From an uncultured Pelagibacteraceae bacterium (GTDB taxonomy: Bacteria > Pseudomonadota > Alphaproteobacteria > Pelagibacterales > Pelagibacteraceae): DNA of 64,000 nucleotides. The translations under genes and the position numbers were made by a program. A model generated the notes under the pieces. That model had not been told where the DNA came from. It searched no databases and saw only the letters and a program-made list of their open reading frames with translations. This document shows, in pieces, positions 8,502-17,864 of this stretch (position 1 is the stretch's first letter; each line of letters starts with the position of its first letter). The stretch lies in the NCBI GenBank assembly GCA_902589345.1, contig CACISU010000003.1, positions 45,067 through 109,066 on the forward strand, read 5' to 3'.

Positions 8502-9414
8502 GAAAAAAAAAATTTTTATCACAGGCGGCTCAGGATTTCTAGGAAGACACTTGATTTCTGAATTAAAAAAAAAACATTTTGTATTTGCTCCAAATTCAAA
8601 AACATTAAACTTATACAATTATAGTAAATTGAAAAAAATAACTAAAAAATTTGATGAAATTTATCATCTAGCTGCCTGGACCCAGGCAGGTGATTTTTGT
8701 TTAAAATATCCGGGTGACCAATGGTTAAAAAATCAAATTATAAATACAAATATTCTTAAGTGGTGGAAAGAAATGAATCCAAAAGCAAAGTTTATATTCA
8801 TTGGAACAAGTTGTTGCTACGATGAAAATGGAAATTTCTTAGAAAAAAATTATTTACTTGATGAGCCACACAGAAGTTTAACAACTTATGCAATGACAAA
8901 AAAAATGTTATTACAAGGAGCAATATCTTTAGAAAATCAATTTAACATGAAGTGGCTTTGCGTAGTACCATCTACTTTATATGGATCAAATTATCACGAT
9001 GACCATAGACAACAGCATTTTATTTTTGACTTAATAAGAAAAATTCTTGAAGGGAAATATAAAAACAAAAAAGTTGTACTTTGGGGCAATGGTTTACAGA
9101 AAAGAGAGATTATTCATGTTAAAGATTTTATATATAATATGCTTAAAGTTAATGAAAAAAAACGTAACGATATAATTAACATTGGATACGGAAAAAATTA
9201 TACAATCAAACATTTTGCAAAAACTATTTGTGAGATAATTAAATATGATTCTAATAAAATTATTTATGACAAATCAAAATATGTTGGTGCAAAAAACAAA
9301 AAAATAAATATAAGTAAAATAAATAAACTTATACCAGGATATAAACAAAATTTATTACCTCTTAAAATAGGTTTAAAAGAAACAATTAAGTGGTATGAAA
9401 AAAAATTCTTTTAA
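8494..9414 (+). CDS. NAD-dependent epimerase/reductase, GDP-L-fucose synthase-like
   Basis: This is a 306-residue extended SDR with the motif ITGGSGFLGRHL at the N-terminus, catalytic Tyr-x3-Lys in TYAMTKK (about 130-136) and NGLQKREIIHVKDF near residue 205. The last segment closely resembles the QxREFxHVDD region of GDP-L-fucose synthase (Fcl), a 3,5-epimerase/4-reductase acting on GDP-4-keto sugars. This fits with the GDP-heptose-type genes further along and the GDP-mannose-dehydratase-like gene at 11636. A reductase for a GDP-6-deoxy-heptose would fit the context, but this is inference. The 3' end overlaps the next gene by 20 bases. Confidence 0.82.
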   Translation: MIKKKKIFITGGSGFLGRHLISELKKKHFVFAPNSKTLNLYNYSKLKKITKKFDEIYHLAAWTQAGDFCLKYPGDQWLKNQIINTNILKWWKEMNPKAKFIFIGTSCCYDENGNFLEKNYLLDEPHRSLTTYAMTKKMLLQGAISLENQFNMKWLCVVPSTLYGSNYHDDHRQQHFIFDLIRKILEGKYKNKKVVLWGNGLQKREIIHVKDFIYNMLKVNEKKRNDIINIGYGKNYTIKHFAKTICEIIKYDSNKIIYDKSKYVGAKNKKINISKINKLIPGYKQNLLPLKIGLKETIKWYEKKFF

Positions 9415-10492
9415 AAGCAATCTTTATTGCATATACCCCACCTGGATAAGCAATTCAGGCCATGAAATCTCATATTTAGATAGTTTAAAATTATTAAGTA
9501 AAAAAATTTCAAAAAAATTATATTTAATTATACCAAAAAAAAATAAAAATGTTTTTTTAAATATTTGTAATATTAAAAATTTAGAACATATATCAACAGG
9601 ACATATATCAACTTTTTTAAAAATATTAAAAAATTACAATATAATGAAAAATTTTTTTATTAAAAAAAATCTTACAATGCATGACACTATTTTTATGGAT
9701 GGGTATAGTTTTGATTTTCTTATTTCTCTAGTTATTTCTTTAAATTCTTTTAATAAATGTGGGAGTTTTTTGGTTTATTGTAGGTACGATTATAAAAATA
9801 TTAAAAGGTTATTATTTAAAATATTTATTTTTTTTATAAATAGGAAATTCAAAAATTTTATAATTCTTACAGATACTAGTGATTTAAAAAAAAAATTGGT
9901 CAAAATATATAAAAAAAAAGTTTTACTTTTACCTGTTCCACATACTCATGAAAAAACATTAAAAAATAAAAAAATAAAATCTGAAAAAGTAAATTTATTT
10001 TTTCCAGGACCTATTAGAGAAGAAAAATTTGGAGATAATTTTTATAATTTTTTAAAAAAAAATAACAATTCTTTATTCAAAATTTTTATTAGTAAGGATT
10101 TTTCTTGGAAAACAAATTTTTTATTTGATATTAAGTATTTAAATAATAATCTTGATAGAAAAGATTATTTGAAATATTTCATTAATTCGCAAATTGTAGT
10201 TTTGCCTTATTCTTATAGGCTTTATAAAGATAGAACATCAGGCATATTTATTGAGGGCATTGTTATGAGAAAAATTGTTTTAGTTACAAATGGTACTTGG
10301 ATGGCTAAAGAATTAAAAAAATTTAAACTTAATGAATTAATAGTAAATAATTGGAAATATTATTTGTTGGAAGAAAATATAAATAGACTTTTCAGTCATG
10401 AAGTTAAAAAAAAGATCGATAAAATGAAAAATTATTACGTGAAAATACATAATAAGAATAATTACACAAATTTAATAAAAACTAATTTATGA
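9395..10492 (+). CDS. Putative glycosyltransferase, divergent GT4-like
   Basis: This 365-residue protein is weakly recognisable. The C-terminal half has the pattern of GT-B glycosyltransferases: FFPGPIREEKFGDNF at about 203-217, then LPYSYRLYKDRTSGIFIEGI at about 270, where the small-residue and Glu positions match the nucleotide-sugar-binding region of family 4. The N-terminal half is very rich in Lys, Ile and Asn. It overlaps both neighbours (20 bases upstream, 4 downstream), so it is part of the same operon. It contains a 15-base tandem duplication at 9586-9612 that encodes repeated HIST. Donor and acceptor are unknown. Confidence 0.6.
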   Translation: MKKNSFKSNLYCIYPTWISNSGHEISYLDSLKLLSKKISKKLYLIIPKKNKNVFLNICNIKNLEHISTGHISTFLKILKNYNIMKNFFIKKNLTMHDTIFMDGYSFDFLISLVISLNSFNKCGSFLVYCRYDYKNIKRLLFKIFIFFINRKFKNFIILTDTSDLKKKLVKIYKKKVLLLPVPHTHEKTLKNKKIKSEKVNLFFPGPIREEKFGDNFYNFLKKNNNSLFKIFISKDFSWKTNFLFDIKYLNNNLDRKDYLKYFINSQIVVLPYSYRLYKDRTSGIFIEGIVMRKIVLVTNGTWMAKELKKFKLNELIVNNWKYYLLEENINRLFSHEVKKKIDKMKNYYVKIHNKNNYTNLIKTNL

Positions 10493-11655
10493 AAAAAAAA
10501 ATTGCTGTCACATATCCACAATTGCATGAATTTGGAGGAGGAGAAATATTTTGTGAGTATATAGTTAATTTTTTGTCAAATTATTATGTGATAGATTTAT
10601 ATTTTTATAAAACAAATGGAATTAACACTAGATTAAAAATTAAAAACTCTATTAATAAAATTTCAATAAAAAGTAATAATAAATTAGTAAATTATTTATG
10701 CTCTAAATACATTGGGTTCGCACAATTGTATTTAATATATTTTTTGAATAAAAATAAAAAAAATTATAATTTTATTTTTTCTGGAGCTGGAGAATTTTTT
10801 TCAAAAAATTGCAAGGTATATCAATACATTCATCATCCATTTTATTCTATGAATCCATTTCATTTCCTAGCACTGGGAGTTAAAAAAAATCAGTATCTAA
10901 AATTATTATTGAGATTTTTAATGTCAGCATTGGGAAGGTTTTATTTTAAAACATTAGAATTTCAAACCAAAGTTAGTAAAAAAAAAATAACTATTGTAAA
11001 TTCTAATTGGACAAAAAATAGATTTAAATCAATATATAATGATAATAATATAAAGCTTATTTACCCAACTTTTTTAATACCTAAATATTTATCAGGTTTT
11101 CAAAAAAAATATGAAAAAAGAAAAAATGATTTTGTAATATTGGGAAGAGTAAGCGAGGATAAAAACACCTTTGAGGCTGTTAGCTTTTTTTTAAAATTAA
11201 AAAAATTATTACCACAAATCGGAAAATTACATGTAATCGGACCTTATGGCTACTCAATGAAAAAAAAAGTTATTTCAATTATTTCTAAAAATAAAAATAA
11301 TATAGTTTTCCATGGATATTTGAGTAAAAAAAAAAGAAATGACATATTAAAGAAAAGTAAATATGGATTACATTTTGCAAGATTTGAACATTTTGGTAGA
11401 TCTGTTCTTGAAATGCATAAAAATGGTATTATTGTTTTTGCACATAACTCAGGGGGGAGTAGCGAAATAGTGGTTGATGAGCTACAAAAATATAGTTCAA
11501 TTGATGAGTTAAATTCTAAAATAAAAAGAATTTTGTTTGATACAAAAAAAAGACATAAATTAATTAAAAAGTACGATAATAAATTTTTTAAAAATTTCAC
11601 GGACGAAAAATTTCGAGAAGAAATTAAAAATACTTTTGTTAAAAAAAATGGATAA
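10489..11655 (+). CDS. Glycosyltransferase family 4
   Basis: This 388-residue GT-B fold glycosyltransferase has an N-terminal glycine-rich acceptor segment (FGGGEIF, residues 13-19). Its C-terminal half carries ILGRVSEDKN (about 219), the strand FHGYLSKKKR (about 270) and HFARFEHFGRSVLE, which fits the E-x7-E nucleotide-sugar-binding motif in modified form. It would add a sugar to a lipid-linked oligosaccharide at the inner membrane. Upstream and downstream overlaps (4 and 20 bases) place it in the long polysaccharide operon. Donor sugar is not readable. Confidence 0.8.
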   Translation: MKKKIAVTYPQLHEFGGGEIFCEYIVNFLSNYYVIDLYFYKTNGINTRLKIKNSINKISIKSNNKLVNYLCSKYIGFAQLYLIYFLNKNKKNYNFIFSGAGEFFSKNCKVYQYIHHPFYSMNPFHFLALGVKKNQYLKLLLRFLMSALGRFYFKTLEFQTKVSKKKITIVNSNWTKNRFKSIYNDNNIKLIYPTFLIPKYLSGFQKKYEKRKNDFVILGRVSEDKNTFEAVSFFLKLKKLLPQIGKLHVIGPYGYSMKKKVISIISKNKNNIVFHGYLSKKKRNDILKKSKYGLHFARFEHFGRSVLEMHKNGIIVFAHNSGGSSEIVVDELQKYSSIDELNSKIKRILFDTKKRHKLIKKYDNKFFKNFTDEKFREEIKNTFVKKNG

Positions 11656-12568
11656 AAAAATTTTAATAACAGGCTCAGAAGGTTTTATCGGACATCACTT
11701 ACTTAAAAATCTTAATAAAAAAAAAATTAAATTATTTGCTTCATATTATAAAAAAAATAATAAAAAAAAATTTAAAAATGTAAAATATTTAAAATGCAAC
11801 TTTAAAAAGTTTGAGGAAATAAAAACATTAATTAACAAGACTAAGCCAAATGTTATTTATCATTTAGCAGCAAAAAGTCATCCAACCTATTCTTTTAAAA
11901 ATCCAATAAATACAATGGAAACAAACGTAATGGGTACTGTAAAACTTTTTGAAGCATGTAGATCACTAAAAAATAAACCAAAAATTATTGTAGCATGTTC
12001 AAGCGCTCAATTTGGTTCAAAAAATAAAAACGAACTTCCCATAAATGAAAAAAGCAGTTCTTTCCCCGAGCACATTTATGGCTTTTCAAAATTAATTCAA
12101 AATTTACTAAGTAAGCAATATTCTAAAATGTTTAAAATGAAAATATATCAAGCAATAATATTTAATACATCTGGACAAGGAAAAAATTTTGATGTTTTTC
12201 AAGATATATGTAGACAATATTTGAGACAAAAAAATAAAAAAAAGATTTTTATAGAAACTGGAAATTTAAATAATTTAAGAGATTTTTCACATGTTGACGA
12301 TGTAGCGCAAGCACTTATAAAAATTTCAAGAAAAGGCAAATCAGGTGAAAGTTATATTATTTCTTCAAACAAATTAGAACAAGTTTCAAAAATTATTTCT
12401 ATTCTTAAAAAATTAACTAAAAGAGAAATAATAATTAAAAAAAATATAAAATTATTCAGAAAATTCGATGAAAAATTTATTCTAGGTAATAATAGCAAAA
12501 TTAAAAAAATTGGATGGAAAAATAAAAAAAATATGGAAGATATTATTAAAGATATCATTTTTAAATGA
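11636..12568 (+). CDS. NAD-dependent epimerase/dehydratase, GDP-mannose 4,6-dehydratase/reductase-like
   Basis: This is a 310-residue extended SDR. It has ITGSEGFIGHHL near the N-terminus, VIYHLAAKSHP at about 75-85, an SSAQFG strand, and Tyr-x3-Lys in HIYGFSK (about 146-152). The segments YHLAAKSH and NLRDFSHVDDV are characteristic of the GDP-mannose 4,6-dehydratase and GDP-6-deoxy-mannose reductase (RMD) group. This makes a GDP-sugar substrate more likely than UDP. A first-position in-frame ATG at 11648 (MDKKILITG) is a possible alternative start and would reduce the 20-base overlap with the previous gene. Confidence 0.82.
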   Translation: MLKKMDKKILITGSEGFIGHHLLKNLNKKKIKLFASYYKKNNKKKFKNVKYLKCNFKKFEEIKTLINKTKPNVIYHLAAKSHPTYSFKNPINTMETNVMGTVKLFEACRSLKNKPKIIVACSSAQFGSKNKNELPINEKSSSFPEHIYGFSKLIQNLLSKQYSKMFKMKIYQAIIFNTSGQGKNFDVFQDICRQYLRQKNKKKIFIETGNLNNLRDFSHVDDVAQALIKISRKGKSGESYIISSNKLEQVSKIISILKKLTKREIIIKKNIKLFRKFDEKFILGNNSKIKKIGWKNKKNMEDIIKDIIFK

Positions 12569-14109
12569 AATTCAAATTAGTACCTAAAATCTTTTCAAGT
12601 AATTATATAGTTTTATTTTTATTATTATTTATATCTGCGCTAATGTTTCGAGGTAGATTAGGATCAGATGATTTAGAAGTTTTTAATTTTGTTTATAATT
12701 TTAAAAATTTTGATGGAAACATTTCTGAATTTTTGAATATGTTGAAAGAAGGCAAAGGAAATAATGAAATAATTTTTTCTGATGACTCACAGAAACATCA
12801 TTATTATACTTGGCACCATAGATTTGTTTGGGTTGTTCAAACATATTTAATCTACAATGTTATAGAATTAGTAGATTTTTTTTTTAATTTTAAAACTATT
12901 TTTTTTCATAAATACTTTTCAGGATATATTTTAAGCTTTTATTCAGTTCTTTCATTTGTTTTATTGATAAAATTCTTCTTAAAAAATAAATTGAGTCACT
13001 ATCAAGGTTTTTTTTTGAGTTCCTTAATATTTTTTTCAACAGGCTTGATAACTTTTTTTACAGGCCAATATATAGAGTCACTCGTAATTTTACTAATTAT
13101 TTTGAGATTTTCAAATGATGACGTAAAAATAAACTTTTCATTAGATTTGGTCTTGATTTTAATTAAGCCATTTTATTTTATTATTATTTTTTTTATTAGA
13201 ATAAGAGATTTTAAATATTTAGAAAAAAATTTAATTAAAGAAAATAAAAAAATACTTATTCAAATCATTTACTTGGTCTTAATTTTTATTGCAATAAGAT
13301 TTTTATTAACAGACTATAAAAGTAATTTAGAATATATAGGATCACAAAATCCGATATTTAATTTTGAAAATTATTTTGAAAATTTATACAATTTTTATTT
13401 TGCTATTGGATCTGGAATAATTATTTCATCTATTCCATTGATAATATTAATATATATCGGTAGATCTAAACATACTGTTTTAGGAATTCTTTCTGTTTTG
13501 ACGCTAAGTTTGGTAATATCAATTTATGATGCTAGCCATGGTGGCATAGCAGGTAATAGATATTTTTTACCATTCTTATTTATTTTTATTAACGAATTTG
13601 TAAGTGGTTTTAAAATAATTGTAAAAAAAAAAAATTTTTTAATTTATTTTTTATCTGTACTTACAATAATTAATTTGCCCTCAATTGAATATCGAAATTT
13701 TATTGTAAATCAATATCAAAATAAAAGTGTATTATTAAAAAAACCAGAACCAATTGCAAAAGTAATTGAAATAAATAGTGAGAAAAAAATGCAATTATAT
13801 GAATGGCCTATTAATAATTACAAATTTAATAATATTGTATTTTCAAATTTAATTTTATATTCAAAAATCAGTAAAAAAGAACACGTTAAAATATCTAGAA
13901 ATATAGTTCTCGAAACAAAGTATATATTTCCTCAAACAGGAATTTCGAGATTGATTTATCTAAGATCAAACAATATTAAATCTGGCTATGAATTTATAGA
14001 CTCGCTATCTAAGGAAATTGTACTCATTTTGAAAATAATTTATCTATCATTTATCATGCTTCTTTTATTTTTTTATATTAATTTAATAAAAAGAATAATT
14101 AAAAATTAA
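12565..14109 (+). CDS. Polytopic membrane protein, GT-C glycosyltransferase-like
   Basis: This 514-residue protein is predicted, by eye, to have about 10 to 12 hydrophobic segments. Just after the first one is GRLGSDDLEVF (about residues 29-39); an acidic pair at this place is the hallmark of GT-C enzymes such as dolichyl-phosphate-mannose transferases. A soluble stretch of about 90 residues follows near residue 390, then one last membrane segment. It probably moves a sugar from a polyprenyl-phosphate donor on the periplasmic face. It overlaps the previous gene by 4 bases. No close family can be named from sequence alone. Confidence 0.6.
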   Translation: MKFKLVPKIFSSNYIVLFLLLFISALMFRGRLGSDDLEVFNFVYNFKNFDGNISEFLNMLKEGKGNNEIIFSDDSQKHHYYTWHHRFVWVVQTYLIYNVIELVDFFFNFKTIFFHKYFSGYILSFYSVLSFVLLIKFFLKNKLSHYQGFFLSSLIFFSTGLITFFTGQYIESLVILLIILRFSNDDVKINFSLDLVLILIKPFYFIIIFFIRIRDFKYLEKNLIKENKKILIQIIYLVLIFIAIRFLLTDYKSNLEYIGSQNPIFNFENYFENLYNFYFAIGSGIIISSIPLIILIYIGRSKHTVLGILSVLTLSLVISIYDASHGGIAGNRYFLPFLFIFINEFVSGFKIIVKKKNFLIYFLSVLTIINLPSIEYRNFIVNQYQNKSVLLKKPEPIAKVIEINSEKKMQLYEWPINNYKFNNIVFSNLILYSKISKKEHVKISRNIVLETKYIFPQTGISRLIYLRSNNIKSGYEFIDSLSKEIVLILKIIYLSFIMLLLFFYINLIKRIIKN

Positions 14110-14110
14110 A

Positions 14111-14860
14111 ATGACTAAAATTAGTATTATTATTCCAACACTTAACTCATCGAAAACTATTAAAAAAACGATTACAAGTGTTATAAATCAAAGTTTCAAA
14201 GATTATGAAATAATCATTATCGATTCCTATTCCATGGATAATACAATTAAAATAATAAAAAAATTTAACTCAAAAATTATTCGAGTATTTTATTTACCAA
14301 AATCAAAGAATTTATCTTATGCAAGATATTTTGGAATTTTAAAATCAAAAGGCAATTATATTTCATTTTTAGACTCAGACGATTATTGGCATAGAGATAA
14401 ACTAAAATTACAATATTCTTTTATGAAAAAAAAAAATATATCTTTTACATCTACAAATTTTTTTTTGTTTAAGAATCTTAAAAAAAAAAAATTCAATTAT
14501 AAAAAAAATATTTTTTTTAATGATTTACTTTTTACAAGACCAATAGCCAATTCCTCAGTAATGGTAAAGAAAAGAATAATATTAAATATTGCTAAAAGGT
14601 ATCAAAATATATCTTATGCAGAAGATTATCTTTGGTGGCTAAAAGCTTCAGAAAAAACAAAAATATTAAATATGCAAAAAAATTTAACTTATATAAGAGT
14701 CTCTGATAATAGTAGAACTAGTATAGGAATTATTAAAAATTTAAAATCACTAATATATATATATACAAAAATTTACAAATTTAGTTTTATTAAAATCGTA
14801 TTAATATTTTTAAGCTTGTTCTTTAATAATTTTGAAAAAAAATTTTTTTACTATTCATAA
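14111..14860 (+). CDS. Glycosyltransferase family 2
   Basis: This 249-residue protein is a GT-A fold glycosyltransferase. The N-terminus ISIIIPTLNSSKTI is the classic start of family 2, followed by the nucleotide-binding IIIIDSYSMDNT (about 36-47) and the metal-binding DxD as FLDSDDYW (about 88-95). The catalytic-region residues AEDYLWWLK at about 175-183 match the ED-x-W pattern. It builds the oligosaccharide at the cytoplasmic face. It begins 1 base after the membrane protein gene. Sugar donor not determinable. Confidence 0.87.
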   Translation: MTKISIIIPTLNSSKTIKKTITSVINQSFKDYEIIIIDSYSMDNTIKIIKKFNSKIIRVFYLPKSKNLSYARYFGILKSKGNYISFLDSDDYWHRDKLKLQYSFMKKKNISFTSTNFFLFKNLKKKKFNYKKNIFFNDLLFTRPIANSSVMVKKRIILNIAKRYQNISYAEDYLWWLKASEKTKILNMQKNLTYIRVSDNSRTSIGIIKNLKSLIYIYTKIYKFSFIKIVLIFLSLFFNNFEKKFFYYS

Positions 14861-14899
14861 AATTATTTTTAATATAAAAAGCTCAAACGATCAAATATT

Positions 14900-16162
14900 A
14901 TGAAATTAAATGTTTTTAAATTTTTCAATACTTTTAAATTTGAGGAACTATTATTAATTTTTTTCCCATTGCTTATAATTTCTGGACCTTTTTTTTCAGA
15001 TTTAAGTGTAGTATTTTTTGCAATATTTTGCTTATTTTACATAATAAAAAAAAAAATAAAAAATTTAGTCTTATTTAATTATAAATTTATTTTTATATTT
15101 TGGTTTTTTTGTTTTTTTTCTACAATTATTAATTATAGTTTTGACTCGATAAGTTTAAAATTAACTCTAAAAAGTATTGCGTTATTAAGATTTTATCTGT
15201 TTATTTGTTTTATTATTTTTTTAATAGAATGTAATAAATCAATCCTAAAGCATATATTTAATATTGTATTTTTTATTTTGATTTTTTTGTCAGTAGATTC
15301 ATATTTGCAATTAATATTTAAATTTAATTTATTTGGCTATGAAAAGGTAGATCCAAAAAGATTAAGTGGAATTTTCAATGATGAATATATTCTTGGAAGC
15401 ATATTGTTCAAAATATCTATTTTGATGCTCTACACATCTAAATTTAGCAAAATAAACGAAAATTATATTTTATTATTTTTTTTGATTATTATAGAACCCT
15501 TAATTTTTTTTTCAGGGCAGAGAGGTCCTTTTTTAATTTCAGTAATTTTGATTATGGGCATGTTTTTTATAAATTACAAAAATAAATATTTTTATATTTC
15601 ATTAATTTATTTAATTTTATTGATTGGAGGAAACCTCATCTTTAACAAAAAATATAATGAAAGATTTATTTTCGATATTAAGGAAAATTTAAAGTATGAT
15701 AATGTGATTGATTTAAAGAATAATGAACAAAAAAAATTAAATTATTCAATTCTTACCCCTTCTCATACACAACTATATGCTTCAAGTTTACAAATGTTTT
15801 ATGAAAAAAAATTATTTGGACATGGTGCAAATTCATTTAGACATAAATGTAAAGATTATAACAAATGTTCAACACACCCACATAATTTTTATTTACAAAT
15901 GTTAGCCGAGGGTGGTTTAATATGTTTCCTATTCTTATTTGGATTTTTTTGCTATATATTAATTGATTATCTAAAGTGCTTAAATTCTATTTTAATAAGA
16001 AAGAAAAAAAATTTGAGTGCCTCTTATTATTTAATTTTAGGAATATTATTAATTTTTTTTCCTTTACAACCAAATGGAAATTTTTTTAATAATTATATGT
16101 TAGTCCAAATTTCATTTTTAGTTGCAATTTATTTACACGAAAGAAAAGAGACAACATCATGA
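14900..16162 (+). CDS. O-antigen ligase/polymerase-like membrane protein
   Basis: This 420-residue protein has about 10 to 12 hydrophobic segments and one large hydrophilic loop. The loop contains GHGANSFRHKC and THPHNFYLQMLAEGG (about 312-330), the hallmark of the WaaL/Wzy superfamily, where the His and nearby Arg are needed for sugar transfer from the polyprenyl diphosphate carrier. The upstream FSGQRGPFLIS is also typical. It would act in the periplasm, joining O-chain to lipid A-core or linking repeat units; ligase and polymerase cannot be told apart here. The 3' end overlaps the next gene by 4 bases. Confidence 0.8.
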   Translation: MKLNVFKFFNTFKFEELLLIFFPLLIISGPFFSDLSVVFFAIFCLFYIIKKKIKNLVLFNYKFIFIFWFFCFFSTIINYSFDSISLKLTLKSIALLRFYLFICFIIFLIECNKSILKHIFNIVFFILIFLSVDSYLQLIFKFNLFGYEKVDPKRLSGIFNDEYILGSILFKISILMLYTSKFSKINENYILLFFLIIIEPLIFFSGQRGPFLISVILIMGMFFINYKNKYFYISLIYLILLIGGNLIFNKKYNERFIFDIKENLKYDNVIDLKNNEQKKLNYSILTPSHTQLYASSLQMFYEKKLFGHGANSFRHKCKDYNKCSTHPHNFYLQMLAEGGLICFLFLFGFFCYILIDYLKCLNSILIRKKKNLSASYYLILGILLIFFPLQPNGNFFNNYMLVQISFLVAIYLHERKETTS

Positions 16163-17184
16163 TTTTAGACTTTATATATATAACAATACTTTTTTATTTT
16201 TTAAATTACTTAACTTTAAAATCAAAATTAGCTAATAATAATTTATTAGATAATGATTTTAAAAAAATTCAAAGTTTTCATAAAAGTCCTGTTCTAAGAT
16301 CTGGAGGAATATTAATTTTCTTCTCAATACTATTTATCTTTTTTTTTGATTTAAGTAGCAAAACAAGTATCGATTACATAATTTTCTTTTCAGCAATTAA
16401 TTTTCTAATCGGTTTTGTTGCTGATATAAAAATAATCGAAAATCCATTGAAAAGATTCTTTTTAATTTTATTTTTTAATTTATTTTTAATAATATATTTT
16501 GAATTTTATATTTTAAATTTTAACTTATCTATACTTGATTATTTAAACAATTTCTTTTTAATTAAAATCTTTTTAACCTTTTTTGCAATTTTTTTCATAA
16601 TTAATGGATCAAACTTAATTGATGGTTTTAATGGATTATTATCAATACACACATCACTTTTATTTATCTTTCTTATTTATGTATTAAAGCAAAATAATTT
16701 TGATTTAGAATTAGAAAATTATCTTATATTTCTTATTTTTGTAAATTTTTTATTTCTTACGTTAAACTTTCCTAATGCAAAAGTTTTTTTAGGAGACTCT
16801 GGTGCTTTTTTTCTTGGTTCTAATGCAGCAGTAATTTCAATACTAGTTTCAAATGGCATAAATGAAATTTCACCTTTTTTTATTGCAAATATTCTTTTTT
16901 ATATTTTTTTTGAAATTTTTTTTTCGGTTTTCAGAAAAATTATTCAAAAAAAAAATCCATTTTATCCAGATAATATGCACTTACATATGATGTTGTATAG
17001 ACATATTAAACGAAAAATAAAATATGCAAATCCAGTTACTTCAATAATAATTAATTCTATATATTTATTGACTGTAATACCTTGTTTGTTTTTTTATAAT
17101 AATACTATTTTTTGTCAAACTGTATTCATATTTCAAATAATTTTATATATGACATTTTATTTTTACTTATTAAAAAAAAACTAA
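16159..17184 (+). CDS. Undecaprenyl-phosphate sugar-1-phosphate transferase (WecA/MraY family)
   Basis: This 341-residue integral membrane protein has about 10 hydrophobic segments. It carries family motifs in order: NGSNLIDGFNGLL (about 150-162, the Asp-containing active-site loop), FLGDSGAFFLGS (about 212-223) and the cytoplasmic HLHMMLYRH (about 274-282). Enzymes of this family place a sugar 1-phosphate from a UDP-sugar onto undecaprenyl phosphate and so begin O-antigen synthesis. It is likely the initiating enzyme for the product of this island. It ends where the nucleotidyltransferase gene starts. Confidence 0.87.
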   Translation: MILDFIYITILFYFLNYLTLKSKLANNNLLDNDFKKIQSFHKSPVLRSGGILIFFSILFIFFFDLSSKTSIDYIIFFSAINFLIGFVADIKIIENPLKRFFLILFFNLFLIIYFEFYILNFNLSILDYLNNFFLIKIFLTFFAIFFIINGSNLIDGFNGLLSIHTSLLFIFLIYVLKQNNFDLELENYLIFLIFVNFLFLTLNFPNAKVFLGDSGAFFLGSNAAVISILVSNGINEISPFFIANILFYIFFEIFFSVFRKIIQKKNPFYPDNMHLHMMLYRHIKRKIKYANPVTSIIINSIYLLTVIPCLFFYNNTIFCQTVFIFQIILYMTFYFYLLKKN

Positions 17185-17864
17185 TGATGCAAATTTTTAT
17201 ATTAAATGGGGGAGCAGGTTCGAGGGTTAAAAATATCTCCAAGAAAAAACCAAAATGTTTAATTAAATTTAATAAAAAACCATTTCTTTACTATCAATTA
17301 CGTTTATTAAAAAAATCAGGATTTGATGATATCGTGTTGTGTCTGGGCTATAAGGCAATTGAAATAGTTAAATATCTAAATAAAAATAAAAAATTATCCA
17401 AAAATGTAAGATATACAAAAGAAAGAAATAAATTAGACACAGGAGGAGCATTAGTTAATTCAAAGAAGCTAATGAATGAGATTTTTTTTGTAACATTTGG
17501 GGATAGTTATTTAAATATTAATTATAAAAAAATTTTAAGATTTTTTAAAAAAAAAAATTATTCGAGTTTAATAACAGTAATAAAAAAACAAAAAGTTCCA
17601 TACCACAAAGCAAATATATTTATCTCAAAAAATAAGATAATATCAAATAAATCAGGAAAAAATTCTAATTTTATTGATTATGGTTTAATGATTTTTAAAA
17701 AACAGGTTTTTTCTAATTATTCTTTAAAGAAGATACCTTTAAGAAAAGTAATAAAAGAACTTATTGACAATAAAGATATTTGTTTTGTTAAAATTAATAA
17801 AAAGTTTAATGAAATAGGTTCTGAATATGGTATAGAAAACTTTAAAAATTATATTAACAAATGA
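17184..17864 (+). CDS. hddC: Sugar-1-phosphate nucleotidyltransferase, HddC-like
   Basis: From the ATG at 17184 this is a 226-residue nucleotidyltransferase with ILNGGAGSRVKNISKKKPK near its start, the GGxGxR NTP-binding loop of the family. VTFGDSYLNINY (about 103-114) holds the metal-binding Asp. An in-frame ATG at 17112 would overlap the previous gene by 73 bases and add an unrelated segment, so it was not chosen; 17187 is also possible. HddC joins GMP to D-glycero-alpha-D-manno-heptose 1-phosphate. The assignment to heptose rests on the adjacent GmhA-like, GmhB-like and HddA-like genes. Confidence 0.8.
   Translation: MMQIFILNGGAGSRVKNISKKKPKCLIKFNKKPFLYYQLRLLKKSGFDDIVLCLGYKAIEIVKYLNKNKKLSKNVRYTKERNKLDTGGALVNSKKLMNEIFFVTFGDSYLNINYKKILRFFKKKNYSSLITVIKKQKVPYHKANIFISKNKIISNKSGKNSNFIDYGLMIFKKQVFSNYSLKKIPLRKVIKELIDNKDICFVKINKKFNEIGSEYGIENFKNYINK

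Noticed and set aside
13621..13640. Long A and T runs (such as 12 A then 6 T) as phase-variation tracts in surface genes
   Set aside because: Runs of this kind are frequent throughout the AT-rich island, all frames seen are intact, and nothing shows length variation.
17112..17183. Upstream start for hddC
   Set aside because: It would overlap the WecA-like gene by 73 bases and add residues before the normal N-terminal strand.
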